64,000 nucleotides of DNA, from the NCBI RefSeq assembly GCF_049306965.1, contig NC_133190.1, forward strand, positions 44,199,501 through 44,263,500, written 5' to 3'. Shown in pieces: positions 1-14,800 of this stretch. The notes below the pieces were generated by a model. That model was not told where the DNA came from. It saw only the letters and a list, made by a program, of their open reading frames with translations, and did no database searches. The stretch comes from Danio rerio. Lineage: Eukaryota > Chordata > Actinopteri > Cypriniformes > Danionidae. Every line of letters begins with the position of its first letter. Position 1 is the first letter of the stretch. The position numbers and the translations under genes were made by a program.

Positions 1-773
1 TATATGAAACCTATATGCAGTGTATATGCACATATATAATAATTTAAGTGCAAATATAATTCAATTTATAATAATTATGTGTATATATGCCACATATAGA
101 CAATATTGAGGTGCATATATGTGCACATACAGGCCAAATAGGTCTCCCGTGTTGCTTCTTCATATCCACATATAAGCCCTTTATGTTCATACATGATATG
201 TCTCCTATATAGCTCAAATCTCACTTTGGCAACTGTCATACATGATGCCTTGACTGTTATATTTTTTATTATCAAGGCAATAACTAAGAACTAACTTAAA
301 AAAGTGCAAAAAACGTATCTATGTGCCACTTAAATTTGGTATCTCTTGTAATTGGCATGTCATGGATTAAGTAAGAGGAGATGGAAAGCATACACGTTTC
401 CTGAAACATTTACAAGGTCAAGTCTTATATGAAGATAGTGAAAAAGAAAGATATATAACACAATGGTTTGTCTTTGTTTTCTTTTTTATTTCTTTTTGAT
501 TATTCTTTTATTCTTGTTCTTGTACTATATTTATTTCTTGTACTATTTGATTAAGTAAATAAAAATAAAAATTTATTTTAAATCATGTTGTCTAGCAGCT
601 GTATTTTAATAATTTTACCAACATATAGGTGAATATGTACCCATGTATGTGCATATATGTACATATAATATAGGAAAACAGACAATTTTATATATGTCAC
701 ATATATCAGAAACCTATATCAAAACCTATATGAAAACATATATGTTTATATAGGTTCTTTCCACGTGGGTAAC
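1..773. repeat. AT-rich interspersed element, left end outside window
   Basis: The stretch is full of short direct and inverted variants of TATATG, CCTATATG and GCATATATG, and ends near ACGTGGG. The matching position in the second NLR block (about 30640) lacks it, so the boundary is near 770 and this looks like an inserted element. I see no credible gene. The family was not identified. Confidence 0.4.
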
Positions 774-1677
774 CGTCAGTAAAAGCTGATCTGATCAGCT
801 CATCTTTACTAAATATTTCAGTCTCAACTCCAAATCTTTGGATATAGTTCTCTGTAAATTTTGAACAAGTCTTCAACAGTGACTGCTCTGAGTTTGCTTC
901 AGCTCTTTCAGAAATGATTGTCATTGAGTAAAGTTGAGTGAGAACATTAATAGATGTGCGTGTTCAATCATTTTTGCAGAATTACTGATCTTTACTTTTA
1001 TAATATTGTAGAGAATGAAATGCTCAGTGAAATGGTTTGCTTCTCTTTGTCGACCTCTGCTGAAGGACACATTTCTGTTGCATCTCTTCTGTAGTTTAAA
1101 TCTGGACTTTCACCATGTAAACCTTGTAAAACTAAGTTTATACTAAAAACAAAGAGTAATTTTACCAAATAAATCAGATTTTTCCAACATAACAGAGCTG
1201 TCTGTACTGCACAACACATTTTATATTTACATATTTACAGTTATTTATCCAAGGCTTGCAGATAAAAACAAATGTGTTTTAGTGTTGTCATATTCAAATC
1301 CTCGTTCTAGTGTACACTATAATCAATATCAGAAGAAAATAATGGAGTCATTTATATTTTCCTGATCATTACATATAAAAACAAACCAGTGAGGTCTGTG
1401 TGTCTTCAGTGTGTGTTGATTGTGTCTGTGACGTTTCTTCTTATTCACCATCAGCAGATCCTGAGTAAACTAAACAGAGGATCCTGCAATAAAACGCACA
1501 CACGCACACACACAGTCATATATGATTCAAATCACATCAGCAGATCCATTTCAGAAAAACTCAAGCAGATAAATAAGGAATTAAAAACTCAACAGTTTAA
1601 AGCACAGACTACAGTGAAGCTGAATTATTATCAGATATTCTACATTTACACACATGAGGCCTGTTACTGAACTCAAG
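774..1677 (-). other. 3' flank or 3' UTR of NLR1
   Basis: This segment is collinear with 30640-31390 plus 32430-32515 downstream of NLR2, including the stretches around 800-960 and 1040-1500. It follows the last LRR exon on the minus strand. The open frames here do not stay open in the second copy, so I read it as untranslated or intergenic. No B30.2 exon is visible. Confidence 0.45.
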
Positions 1678-1885
1678 TCAACATTTCAGCTTAAAAACAT
1701 ACTCACAAATGTATAATGTTTCCAGTTTATTATGTGGGTCGTCTTTCAAATCAGAGAACAGCTTCACTGTAAATTTTGATAGTTTATTCCTAGACAGATT
1801 CAGATCTCTCAGGTGTTTAGGGTTTAATCTCAGAGCTGAAGCCAAAGCAGCACAACCTTCATCTGTGAGAGCACAATCACTCAAC
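1678..1885 (-). CDS. NLR1 last LRR exon
   Basis: It encodes [18 protein letters not shown] and a second half ending [13 protein letters not shown]. The ending differs from the other LRR exons ([12 protein letters not shown] instead of [12 protein letters not shown]), as in 32539-32717 of NLR2, so it is the terminal type. After LETLYI there is a GTGAGT donor at 1706; without splicing, eight more codons lead to TGA at 1678. Confidence 0.75.
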
Positions 1886-4800
1886 CTGTAGAGAACAACG
1901 ACACACTCTTCACTCTCTCACATCACACCAGTTTAACACTGAATCCATTATTAAAGTACAAACTAAAGGCATAAATAAATATATGTGTTGAATTATTCAA
2001 TTAAGGTCTGAAATGTCACAAAACACAAAATATGATCATAAAACATCAAACATCTGATTCAGGCTGAATAAATATCTGTTCATATCTGTGCTGTGTAATC
2101 TTTTGTTTCCTCTCTTAGGCAAAATCTTTTATAATTAATGTCTCTGTTTACAGCACTGATTAACCGAACTGTTATTTACACTATAGGTTCAAAGGTTGAG
2201 ATCATTATGATGTTTAGATGCTTTTGAAGTTTCATTTATTCATCATTATTACTATATATTTTTATTTTTAAACCATAGTTTTCATATCATTGTAATATGC
2301 TGATTTGCTGCTCGATAAACATTTATTTTGATCAATGCTTTGCTCTTTCATATTTAAATCACCTTTCAAAAGTGCCATTAAAGATGTAAATAATATTTTG
2401 ATTCATTAAAGACACAATAAATGGATCAGAAACTACTGTAAAAATATTGCGTGTTGAAAAGATTTAGAAATTCATCAAAGGATCCTGAAAGTGAAATATA
2501 TTGCAGTTTCCACTTAAATATTAGGCAGAATAAAATGATTCAAATGTTTTCAACAATCAACTCTCAGATGATCAAAATAATATGAATAATTCTTTATAAA
2601 ACAAGTAAACAACTTTAGTCTGATGATGTTAGTGATGATAAAACACAAATCATTTGTCACTTTAATTATTGCAGTCAGCCAATGGCGCTTGACTAAAAGA
2701 GCTTTCAGTCTCTGAGATGTGAAACACAAAAGGCCTGTCTGATACTGAAGAGATTACAATCAAATCAAACCGGCTGCAATGTTGATTTGTCAGTCTTGTC
2801 TACTGTAAATGTCTAGATGAGAGCTCAGTGCTGCTGTGTGTTCAGCTCTATCAGCACAATAACACTGAGCTCATGGTGATTGTGTTTCTCCATCAGAAAC
2901 AATAATGGATATCAGTCAAATCAGCCTGTCTGAGTCACAATCTGGACATCAACACCTCCTGTATCCTACTGTACATTTACTGAATTATTCCTGCACTTCA
3001 GTCACAGACTGTTGGATAAAATGCCCAAAGATGAATTTAAACACTCTTATGATTAAAATAAACTGACCATCCCATTCCTCCATCATCAATTTATGTTTAT
3101 CATTGCTTATTTCGATAAAACAGACAAAAATAAAATAAATGTTAAAGTAATGAAGATCAGAGAAGCTGCAGAAAGAGACTCAACACTTCACAGATACTTT
3201 ACACTGTTTCACATGTGAGAGTCAAATATGATCTTACCCCAGTCTCTCCAGTTTACAGTGAGGATCCTCCAGTACAGCAGAGAGAAGAGTCACTGAATCT
3301 CCTAGTTTATTCTCAGACAGATTCAGATCTCTCAGGTGTTCAGGGTTTGATCTCAGAGCTGAAGCCAAAGCAGCACAACCTTCATCTGTGAGACCACAAT
3401 TACTCAACCTGTAGAGAACAATGACACTCTTCACTCTCTCACATCACACCAGTTTAACACTGAATCCATAATTAAACTACAAACTAAAAGCACAAATAAA
3501 CTTATCTGATGGATCATTAATTAGTCTGAGGTCTAAAATCTGAATCAAAACATGATCATAAATAGAAAGTTTTTTTTCAAGCAGGATAAACAAAATCATT
3601 GAAATAATGACACTGTTCTCTGTTATCATTGCTGAAATTTGCTGTGCTTTTTATATAAGTACAAATATGTAAACAACCAGTAAAAGCTATGGGATATTTC
3701 AAGTTTTTAATTACCCCAAACAAAATAATCAAAAAAAAAACTATATTGTGTAATATTATTGCATATGAAACATTTATTACTATTATTATTGTCATCTATT
3801 TACTTTGTGTATGAATATATTTTTATTCATGAAGACACATTAATTGATTAAAACCACCTGTAAAATATGGATTTTCATTTACATCTTATTTTTAATTTCA
3901 AATAAATCCCTCAAATTACTTGATTCTATGCAATCAGCAAATTGCAAAAGAAAGTCATGCAAACATTCCTTCTACTTTGTTTTATAAAATGTCCAATCAA
4001 GAACAAAAACAATAAATATCTACTTTATATTGTGTTTCACATGTGAGAGTCAAATATGATCTTACCACAGTGTCTTCAGTTTATAGTGAGGATCCTCCAG
4101 TACAGCAGAGAGAAGAGTCACTGAATCTCCTAGTTTATTCCCAGACACATTCAGATATCTCAGGTGTTCACGGTTTGATCTGAGAGCTGAATCCAAAGCA
4201 GCACAACCTTCATCTGTGAGACCACAATTACTCAACCTGTAGAGAACAATGACACACTCTTCACTCTCTCACATCACATCAGTTTAACAGAGAATCCGTT
4301 TTTAAAGTACAAACTAACAACACAAATCAACATGTTTGATAAACTAAAATTTCACAGATGACAAAACATGATTAGAACACATCTGTTAATAACTTTGATA
4401 TGGTGTCTACGTTATTGCATCTTTTTCTACAATATGTTTATATTGTGTATATACTTTTCTCTCTCTCTCTCTCTCTCTCTGTTCTTTATTATATGTATAT
4501 TTGATATTTTGGTATTTATGTTACGAAGTGATTAGTGTAAATGCGGAAGTCTTTTATTTATATTAATTACCGTTACGGATATAAACAGACACAGAAAGAT
4601 CGCACATGATCACGGCGTCCCAGCTGTGCGGTCTGCTATGGACTAAAGGTTTAGCTTCTGGTTTGATTGGAGAACAAGGTACTGACACTTTATGTTTAAT
4701 GTGTTTGTTTGTTTGTATTGAGTCTGTTTATGAAGCTTAAGTGATGTTTGTTTTGTATATGGCTTTCATGTTTGGTTTCATTTTCCTTTGTATACAAGCT

Positions 4801-5950
4801 CTTACGGTGTTTGCCGTACGGTGCAAGGTGTCTGGATTACGGTGCAAGGTGTACGGTGTTTGGCCTACGGTATAAGGTGTTTGATGTAGACGACGGCGTC
4901 AGTGAAATGAATGCTGCACTGAAATAAATCATGGGAAAACACCAGTGAAAGAGTCAATCCTTTATTGAACCAGGGAGCTACAACATCAATCTTTCAAGCA
5001 GGAGAAACAGCTATTCATTGTAAATAATAAGATGACTATTTATTTGTGTGTGTGCAGTGCATGAACTAAACTTATTTGTCAATTGTCTCCAATTATTTAA
5101 ATGATTTCCCTCATGACACTGTTCTCACTGTTCACATTGCTGAAATGTGCTGTGCTGTTTATTTCAGTAGTAATATGTACATGATTTGTGAAAACTTTGG
5201 GATAATTAGGATTTTTATGCTTTTGAAACTGCTGCCTCCACGACCCGGATAAGAAACAGATAAAAGATGGATGAATGGATGTATATAGTTTACACTGTTT
5301 CACATGTGAGAGTCAAATATGATCTTACCAAAGTGTCTTCAGTTTACAGCGAGGATCCTCCAGTACAGCAGAGAGAAGAGTCACTGAATCTCCTAGATTA
5401 TTCCCAGACAAATCCAGATCTCTCAGATGTTCAAGGTTTGATCTCAGAGCTGAAGCCAAAGCAGCACAACCTTCATCTGTGAGACCACAATCAATCAACC
5501 TGTAGAGAACAATGACACACTCTTCACTCTCTCACATCACATCAGTTTAGTGAATCTATTATTAAAGTTTGTGAACATATTTGATGGATCCTTAGTCTGA
5601 TGTCTAAAATGTCACAGAAAACAAAACATGATCATAAATAGAAAGTTTATTCAAGCAGGATAAACATCTATTCAGTGTTAATAATGAGATAATAGCAAAA
5701 TCATTGAAAAAATGATTATGTTCACACCGTTAACTTTGCTGAAATGAGCTGTGCTGTTTATACCAGTAGAATCATGTACACAATTAGTAAAAAACTTGGG
5801 ATAATGATTTTAATGTTTTTAAGGCTCAATAAGGAAGTGCTATCTCATTTAAACAAAAACAAAAACTTTAATATTGTGAAATATTATTGCAATTTAAACA
5901 ATTATTGCTATTATTATTGTCATGTTTTACTTAAAAAAAAGAATATATAC

Positions 5951-6018
<68 letters not shown>

Positions 6019-7370
6019 TATTAAATATATATTATATATTATTATATATATATAATTCATGAAGACACATTAATTGATTAAGCCCCACTGTAAAATATAT
6101 ATTTTACAAAACAATTGCTTTCAACAATGACATTAAACTTTTTTAAATGTAAGATTGAAAAATCTTGATGCTAAACTCCTCACTGAGAGTAAATGTACTG
6201 TACTATTGATTGAAAGAGCTGAGTTTCATATGAGTTAAAAGAAAAATTCTAATTTTTTATTAAATGCAATCAGCAAATTGCAAAAGAAAGTCAAACAAAC
6301 AATAAATCTACATTTACTTTTACATTTACTTTACACTGAGTTTCATGTGTGAGTCAAATATGATCTCACCCCAGTTTCTCCAGTTTACAGTGAGGATCCT
6401 CCAGTACAGCAGAGAGAAGAGTCATTGAATCTCCTAGATTATTCACAGACAGATACAGATCTCTCAGGTGTTCAGGGTTTGATCTCAGAGCTGAAGCCAA
6501 AGCAGCAAAACCTTCATCTGTGAGACCACAATATCTCAACCTGTAGAGAACAATGACACACTCTTCACTCTCTCACATCACAGCAGTTCAGTAAATCTAT
6601 TATTAAAGTGTAAGCACAAACTAAAGCATGAATGAATGTACCTGATGGATCATTAGTCTGATATCTAAAATGTCACAGAGAACAAAACATGATCATAAAT
6701 AGAAAGTTTTATTCAAGCAGCATAAGTGAAGTTTTTAAACTAATTTCGAGAGGAGCACGTGATATGATTGACTGCAGCTGGCCGCCTATCTACACTCATT
6801 AGTTAGCCAAATTAGATCTATCCTAACTCACTATAAATAGCCTAGCTAGATATTACTCTCTTATCTTCGTTTTCCGAAGAAACCCCCCATCCACCCCCTT
6901 TCTCCTCCTTTCCTCCTTAAAAAAGGGGAGCTCTCGAGAACCACATCCTCACATGCTCTATGGACCTGGCGGGAGCCCTGGGCTCAACTATCTCCGAGCT
7001 CAGGGTTCTTTCCCGGGACAGCATGCCAAACCTGCTTACAGTTGTCAAGCAATATCTAAGTGTGAACTCTTGAAACATCTATTTAGTGTAAATAATAAGA
7101 CAATAGCAAAATCACTGAAATAATGACTCTGTTCACACTGTTAACATTGCTGTGCTGTTTATATCAGTAGAAATATGAACACGATCAGAGAAAACCTGGT
7201 TTTACAAATAAATGAATAAATAAATCAACACATAAACAAAATGATAAACAAAACTTCAATATTATGAAATATTTTTGCAATTTAAACATATTATTATTAT
7301 TTACTTTATTTTCTTTTTAAAACATTTTCATTCATGAAGACACATCAAGTTGATTAAACCTAACTGTAAT

Positions 7371-7403
<33 letters not shown>

Positions 7404-8293
7404 ACAATAACAAATATTGGCTCGTACTGTAGACATACAAAATACAATATAAAGGAAAACAAAAAAGAAAAGAGACAAAACAAACAAACAAAAACACATC
7501 ATATTCACCAAACATATAATCAAATCTAGAGAGGGTATATAGCTTAAACCTCAGAGGAGTCACTGAATTGCTCTTGAGATATAGATTTATAAAATAAATC
7601 AAGAAATTGACCCCAAGTAGGCAAAAATTTTAATTGGGGGGTTAATTGTTAATTGTTAGTCACCACTATGCTTTGCATTAAAGACTCCTGCATTGTTTGA
7701 GGGAGAGAAGATGTATTTTGTGAGAAGTTAAAGATGGTATAGAACAGGTTTGCTATAAGCCTTTGAGTACCAGTCAAATATGTTTGTCCAAAATCTATTA
7801 AGTAAGGCACAGAGCCAAAAGGCGTGAGCAACCGTGTCCTCTACTATCTTGCATCTATCACATATTGGTGAGACAGAAGGAAAGATTTAATGTAGCTTGG
7901 TTTTAGTGTAGTGTAGACGATGTATGACCTTAAATTGAATCAGTTAATGTCTGCTGTTGTCTGAACATTCCTTTTACTTTTTTCTTATCAAATGTCCAAC
8001 CAAGAAAAAACATTTCAATTAAATAAATTCACACTGTTTCACATGTGAGAGTCAAATATGATCTTACCAAAGTGTCTTCAGTTTACAGCGAGGATCCTCC
8101 AGTACAGCAGAGAGAAGAGTCACTGAATCTCCTAGTTTATTCCCAGACAGATCCAGTTCTCTCAGGTGTTCAGGGTTTGATCTCAGAGCTGAAGCCAAAG
8201 CAGCACAACCTTCATCTGTGAGACCACAATAACTCAACCTGTAGAGAGCAATGACACACTCAGATCAGATAAATGAACCAATTCTACAGGCAG

Positions 8294-8381
<88 letters not shown>

Positions 8382-8764
8382 ATTAAATATGCCTAGATTT
8401 ATATTGGAGATTTATCACACTTGTGAAAATAAAAATATTTAAAAAGATTTCAGAAAACATGCTTCAAAATGTCACACACACACACACGTTTGTTTTTGTG
8501 AAAAGTGGGGTCATTACATAGGTTTCCATTCATTTTATACTGTCCATACCATATATTGTATTGCCCTTACCCCACTCTACCCTTAAACCCAATCATCACA
8601 GGAGACTGTGTGCAGCTTTACTCTCTGAATAAACTCATCCTGTGGGATTTATAAGCTTTTTAAGAAATGAGGACGTCACCAATGTCCTCAAATTTCACCT
8701 CCTTTTTGTAATACCTGTGTCATACCCATGTCATTATACAGATTTGTGTCATGACATGTCACAG

Positions 8765-8828
<64 letters not shown>

Positions 8829-11800
8829 TATGTGCCTCCCACTTGTTAAGGGTACTGATTCTTAACCATAAGTAATTGGACAGAATAACAATGTAAGAAT
8901 TGAGATATTACAAATACTTTGATGTCTTTGGCAATTCAAACATGAGCTGAAAAAAAGAGACAATTGACTCCACAACCCAGCAGGTGGGAATGCGGGAAAA
9001 GCCAGCTCCCCCTACATTTACATCTGAATCCGCTGAAACTCGACTTCAACCACCCAACTCACACTATGCTGAATGTTCTAAATTAACCAAAGTGACTTTA
9101 ACTATCATGTTTGATATCATTTGAAATGTCTCAGTGTGACTGGTACAATGGTCTCATTCTCTCAGAAATAGACATAATCAAAACAATAAATATATAACTT
9201 CAGGCATCTTTTGAACCGCTGTGAAGGGTGTGACTTTTCCACATGCAGCACTAAATGCAAATGCCTTTTGTTATGCACACACCCCTTTCCTTGAGAGGAT
9301 TCTCGGATTACTTAAGGTAAGGTTTAAGAAATGTTCTTACCCAGATCAGCCCGTAACATGGAGGTTATGCTCTATGTTACATACTTTTTGAAGTCAGGAA
9401 TGCATCTTTTCATCTTGGATTTGTCTTTGATAATTTGATGTTTTATATTGATCGTTTATGAATTGACTGATTGAATTGGCATAATACACATTTACCTGAC
9501 TAATAAATTGTTAGCCTATGTTTGAACATATTTTGCTCATTCTGTAATTATTAGTTCTAGTAGATTACGCTGTATCCTTGTTTCCGCACGTCTTGCGTCA
9601 GGTCAGTAGACGGACTAAAATCCAGTTGAGATGGAGCATTGGGCACACTTATTGTGTTTTAGGGATCTGACTGACTCTTGATATTGATTCAAGTGTACTT
9701 AGGTGGAAAGGGCGTTAACTTCCATCTAGGTCAACAAAGAGTTGCATGACTAACCTAGATTGGGTACCTGACTTTTGTTTGAAAATTATATTATTCTAAA
9801 GTCCAGTTCAGAGTCCAGTAGTCGGGTACATTTATATTAATGCCCTAACCACCAATTAGAAATGATATTGTCTTAACTCAAGGGTGTACATCTATGCGGG
9901 ACTAACTAAAAGTACTTTAGAAGGAGCGCGCTGGTAGCGGCCATCTACAGTATTAGTCAATTACCTCTGTTTAATATTCAAGACTGACCGGAGTGTGACC
10001 GTGAGGGACGCCTTCGGCCAGGGCGATTTCTCTGAGCAACATGAGCACCCAAATGAACGGATGTGAGAGTTACTAGTGAAGACAAAAGGTTCAAACATTT
10101 ATCTAAATTATATATTGATATAATCTTCTTAATGTTTTATGATTGGAGTCAGATAAAACTAAAGATAAATATATTAATATTCTAAACCACCTCATACTAA
10201 AATTGGAGTCAAATACGAGTTAAATTTAAGGTAAATCAACATTGTGCACTGGAAAGACCGAACAGGCATTGAACCTTCATCCACCAGTGGACACCGGCAT
10301 TGGGCCAACTGGATGGACCTTACAACAATTATAAATCAAACTTTCACTTTTCAATTCTTGGTTTGCAGTCAATTACAGCCGGAAGTCTGAAAACCCAGAG
10401 ACATCACCAGACGCTGGGATTTATGCCTGGTGGTGCTCTGCCAGGCCTCTACAGCAACTGTCTTCAGTTCCTGCTCGTTTTTGGGGCATTTTACCTTCAC
10501 TTTTGTCTTCAGCAAAAGTTAAATGCATGCTCATTCGGATTAAGCTCAGGTGATTGACTTGGCCATTGCATAACATTCCACTTCTTTCCCTTCAAAAACT
10601 TTTGGTTGTTTTTGCAGTTTGCTTTGGGCCATTCTCCATTTGCACTGTGAAGCGCCGTCCAATGAGTTTATGGCATAATATGAGCAGGAAATACTGCCTG
10701 AAATACTTCAGAATTCATCCTGCTGCTTTTGTCAGCAGTCACATCATCAATAAATACAAGAGAACCAGTTTCATTGACAGTCATACACACCACTGCCATG
10801 TCACTGCCACCACCATGCTTCACTGCTTAGGATCATGAGCAGTTCCTTTCCTTCTCCATACACTTCTCTTCCCATCACTCACATGCATGTTGATCTTGGT
10901 CTTATCTGTCCATAAGATGTTGCTCCAGAACTGTGAAGGCTTTTTTAGAAATCTAATCTGGCATTCCTGTTTTTGAGGCTCACCAATGGTTTATATCTTT
11001 TGGTGTTTATATCTTGTTTACAACTCTATTTATTCACTCTGGTGTAGTCTTCTCTTTATTGTTGACTTTGAAACACATTCACCTACCTTCTGGAGAGTGT
11101 TCTTGATCTGGCCAACTGTTGTGAAGGGTGTTTTCTTCACCAGGAGAAGAATTCCCTGGTCATGTTGCTGGGTTCGCTGGTGTGTTCCTTCTTTTTAAGA
11201 ATGTTCCACACATTTTTTTTTCCTTGCCTGATGTTATTGCCACCTCTCTAATGGGTTTGTTTAGTTTTTTCAGCCTAATTATGGCTTGCATGACTGATAG
11301 TGACAGCTCTTTGGATCTTATCTTGAGAGTTGACAGTAATAAATTCCAAATGCCAATAGCAAACTTAAAATTAACTCTGGATCTTTTTTCTGCTCATTGT
11401 AATTGGGTTAATGAGGGAATAACACACACCTGGACATGGAACCGCTTAGAAGCCAATTGTCCAATTACTTTTGGTCCCTTAACAAGCAGGAGGTACATAT
11501 GGAAAGAGGGGGTGGGTGTCGCGGATGAATGTGAGGACCTGGGGGTTCACTCACTATTCTGCTGCCCAAGGCGGCCACCTAGGTCACCTCTACGGACGCG
11601 CCAGCCCTGAACACACGTCGGCCACAAAAGGAAATAAAAAATTTCCACAACACTCCTCTGCCATTTAATGACCACCACCAATTATTAGCCCCCAATGATG
11701 TTTAACAGAGCAAGGAAAATGTCTGATAATGTTTTTTCTTCTGGAGAAAGTCTTATTTGTTTTATTTCGGCAAGAATAAATGCAGTTTTAAATTTTTTAA

Positions 11801-14800
11801 AAAACATTTTAAAGACAAAATTATTAGCCCCTTTAAGCATTTTTTTTTTGTCGATAGTCTACAGAACAAACCACCGTTATACAAATCGTTATATAAACTT
11901 GCCTAATTACCCTAACCGGTCTAGTTAACCTATTTAACCTAGTTAAACCTTTAAATGTCATTTTAAGCTGTATAGAAGTGTCTTGAAAAATATCTAGTAA
12001 AATTTTATTTACTGTCATCATAGCAAAGATCAAACAAATCAGGTATTAGAAATTACTTATTAAAACTATTAGAAATGTGTTGAAAAAAATCTTCTCTCTG
12101 TTAAACAGAAATTGGGGAAAAAAATAAACAGTGGGCTAATAATTCAGGGGGGCTAATAATTCTGACTTCAACTGTATATGCGCAAGTTTTATACATGTTT
12201 TAAACATAGTACAGGTTTATATGCGAGTAATATAGGTGTATATGCATGTGTTGAAAAGCAAAGTTTGAAAGTTTGGATAACAAGAATTTAAATCCTACAC
12301 AGCACCTCATAGCCACCTGTGTTTGCTTTATTGCCTTTTCTTCTGACATCGCTGGTTTGGTAAGGCGACAGGTTGGCTTAAACTTTTATGATCCCTCATC
12401 TTCTGACTCTCAGGATGTTCTATCGGGTAGAACAGATTTGATGTGTTCCCGCTGCTAGTTGGCACCACTGCCCCGCCCATTTTGCAGAGCATCAAAACTA
12501 TAAGTTTATTGAAACTTAAAAAGCCAAACAACTTCCACACAACTGCATTAGTCTTTCCTCTCTCATCAACAAATTCGACTTACTCATTTTGCAGCTAAAA
12601 CTTTCTGCGACAGAGCTTATTTGTGCTGGCAGTGCTTCTGTGATGTACGTCATCACGCAAGTGACATCCTGCTCTTTCTGACGGCTGAGCACTGAAAGTC
12701 ATTCAGTGACAAAGGATACAAGGTATAAGATCTTATATATAATTAAATATACATATGCATATTGTAGCGTACAGTCCACAGATAAAATTACTTATTGATT
12801 TTATCATGGCTTTGGTCGACAGAACGGTTTTACGACTCCTGGCTCCACAAAGTCTGGGTACCCCCGCTAGACTTATCTCTTCAGTGTCCCTGGATTACTG
12901 AGTCTGTCGCTTCAAAGACATTCCTGCCCAAATACACACACACACACAAGGCTGTTCCGACAGAAAGAAAATGAACTCATCAAATCCTGAACCAGCACAA
13001 AACCAATGTGTTATGTTTTGTAAACTTTGTATCTCATTTCTGACTTTTCTCACCTGTGTAACCTCTCTTATAACCTGTATGCATGTTCCCTTTAGGCCTT
13101 TGTAAAGCATAAATATTGTAAGGATATGAAAAATTATGTTGATGTACCTTTAAACCCCCCCATGTTTGGTACCGATGGGTTTCTGCTGACATTTTACAAC
13201 ACATGATGCATAGAGCAAGACCATAACTCGCATTGCTTTATTCTTTAAAGCCCTGCATTAAATGCCTGTCCGCATGCTTTAGGCGGACACTCAAATTTGC
13301 ATACAAGCAGCCCCAAGACAAAGGAAGGTTCGCGCGCAAACTTTCCCCTGAAATCATTGGTCAGAATGCTGTACAGGTTGTCACGTGACCCACAAGTATA
13401 AGCACACTTCCCCCCAAACATCTGGGCAGAAAGAGAACGTCCTAAAAAGAACATCATTGACGGTGGCCCTCGTGCCACATGTGGCTTTCTAAGCCGCATG
13501 GACTTTTTCCCGCCACGCTTTCTTTATTTTCCGGCAAAGTAAACTCAGTTTAAAGTTTGCGATTGTGTTCGTCCGAACTGCATTACAAACTCCACGCATC
13601 AAGAAGGACATCAAAAGTAGTTTCATCACGACGAAAGAGAGACGCATAAGAGAGACCTCCAGACCTCCAGGTGATTTTAGTCATGCGATTAAGCTGTACC
13701 CCTTTTATCAAAAAGGAGTTTTTTATAACCTTGGTGGTCCGTAATGGTGCGTGTGGAACTGAAAGTTTTGTCACTCTTTTATCTGAAATCTATATTTCCT
13801 AGCTTTATTATTTCTCTTTGCTGTTACACGTTCTATAGACCCGATATCTCCACGTGGTTTACCTTTGTTTTGTGTTTAATGTATGTTTGTGCGTTTGTTT
13901 GTTCGTTACGTCTGACTAGTCAATAAATTCCATTATAATCAAATTAATTGTATTGTTTGCCTCACGAGAAAATGTCACTGAAATACAGATTCCCCTGCCT
14001 AGCTATTATAAGTTGTTTAATACTTTTGAATGATTAATCTACTTCACAAGAATCAGCAATTAAATTCCCTTTTTCTAAATGAATAGATTACCGTGTCCGC
14101 TCGGAAGAGCGGCGGTTCTGCTTGTGTTTGTTTGGTCAAATTGGCAAATTGATCCGGAATATTAATGATTAATAATAATTCGTTATTGTTAATTAATATT
14201 CATAATCTAGGAGTCCGCTCGGTCGCGCGAGCATAATCATATACAATCATATGTTTGTTTGACCAAATTGACTGAAGCTTAAGCCGGAATATTAATAATT
14301 AAGAATAAACCGTTGTTGATTATTAATATTCATAAAATGAGCTGATTTCATGTTACAATATTCATATCGAAATACCGGAAATTGGTTTACAAATCATATT
14401 AGAGGTCTGCATTCCCACGGGAGCTGCTGGACCCGACCAGATTTCTGCAGGGAGCAGTCGGAAAAGGGTTTAAATTGGGATGGGAGCAGGCTGTCTAGCA
14501 ATATCGCTTCCGACTACCGAGCGAGCGAGCACGCTTATGTATGTGTGTGAATGAAACAGCGCGTTCCCCTTCGGATGGGGAACTTCAATGCTATCAGTGG
14601 ATTTAATATTATTAATCCACGAATGGGGATTTCGTTTCAGAAAGCCAATTGTCTGAAAGAGTATATAACGGGCCAATGAAATGCCAAATGATTTGGCAGC
14701 GCAAGCTTGCGCACCTGGAACTTATTGCCAATTAGCTCCGCATATAAGGACAGGGAAAGCAAGGAAACGCCATCCCTTTTCGCTTCAGAGACTATAACAG

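Noticed and set aside
706-924. Minus-strand frame with plausible helical composition (KFTENYIQRFGVETEIF)
   Set aside because: The same sequence at 30650-30780 does not keep the frame, so it is probably flank or UTR; no known domain.
5744-6055. Open frame of about 100 codons rich in Ile-Tyr
   Set aside because: It is created by the (TA)n microsatellite.
8642-8875. Frame with a His-Thr run
   Set aside because: Produced by the (CA)n repeat.
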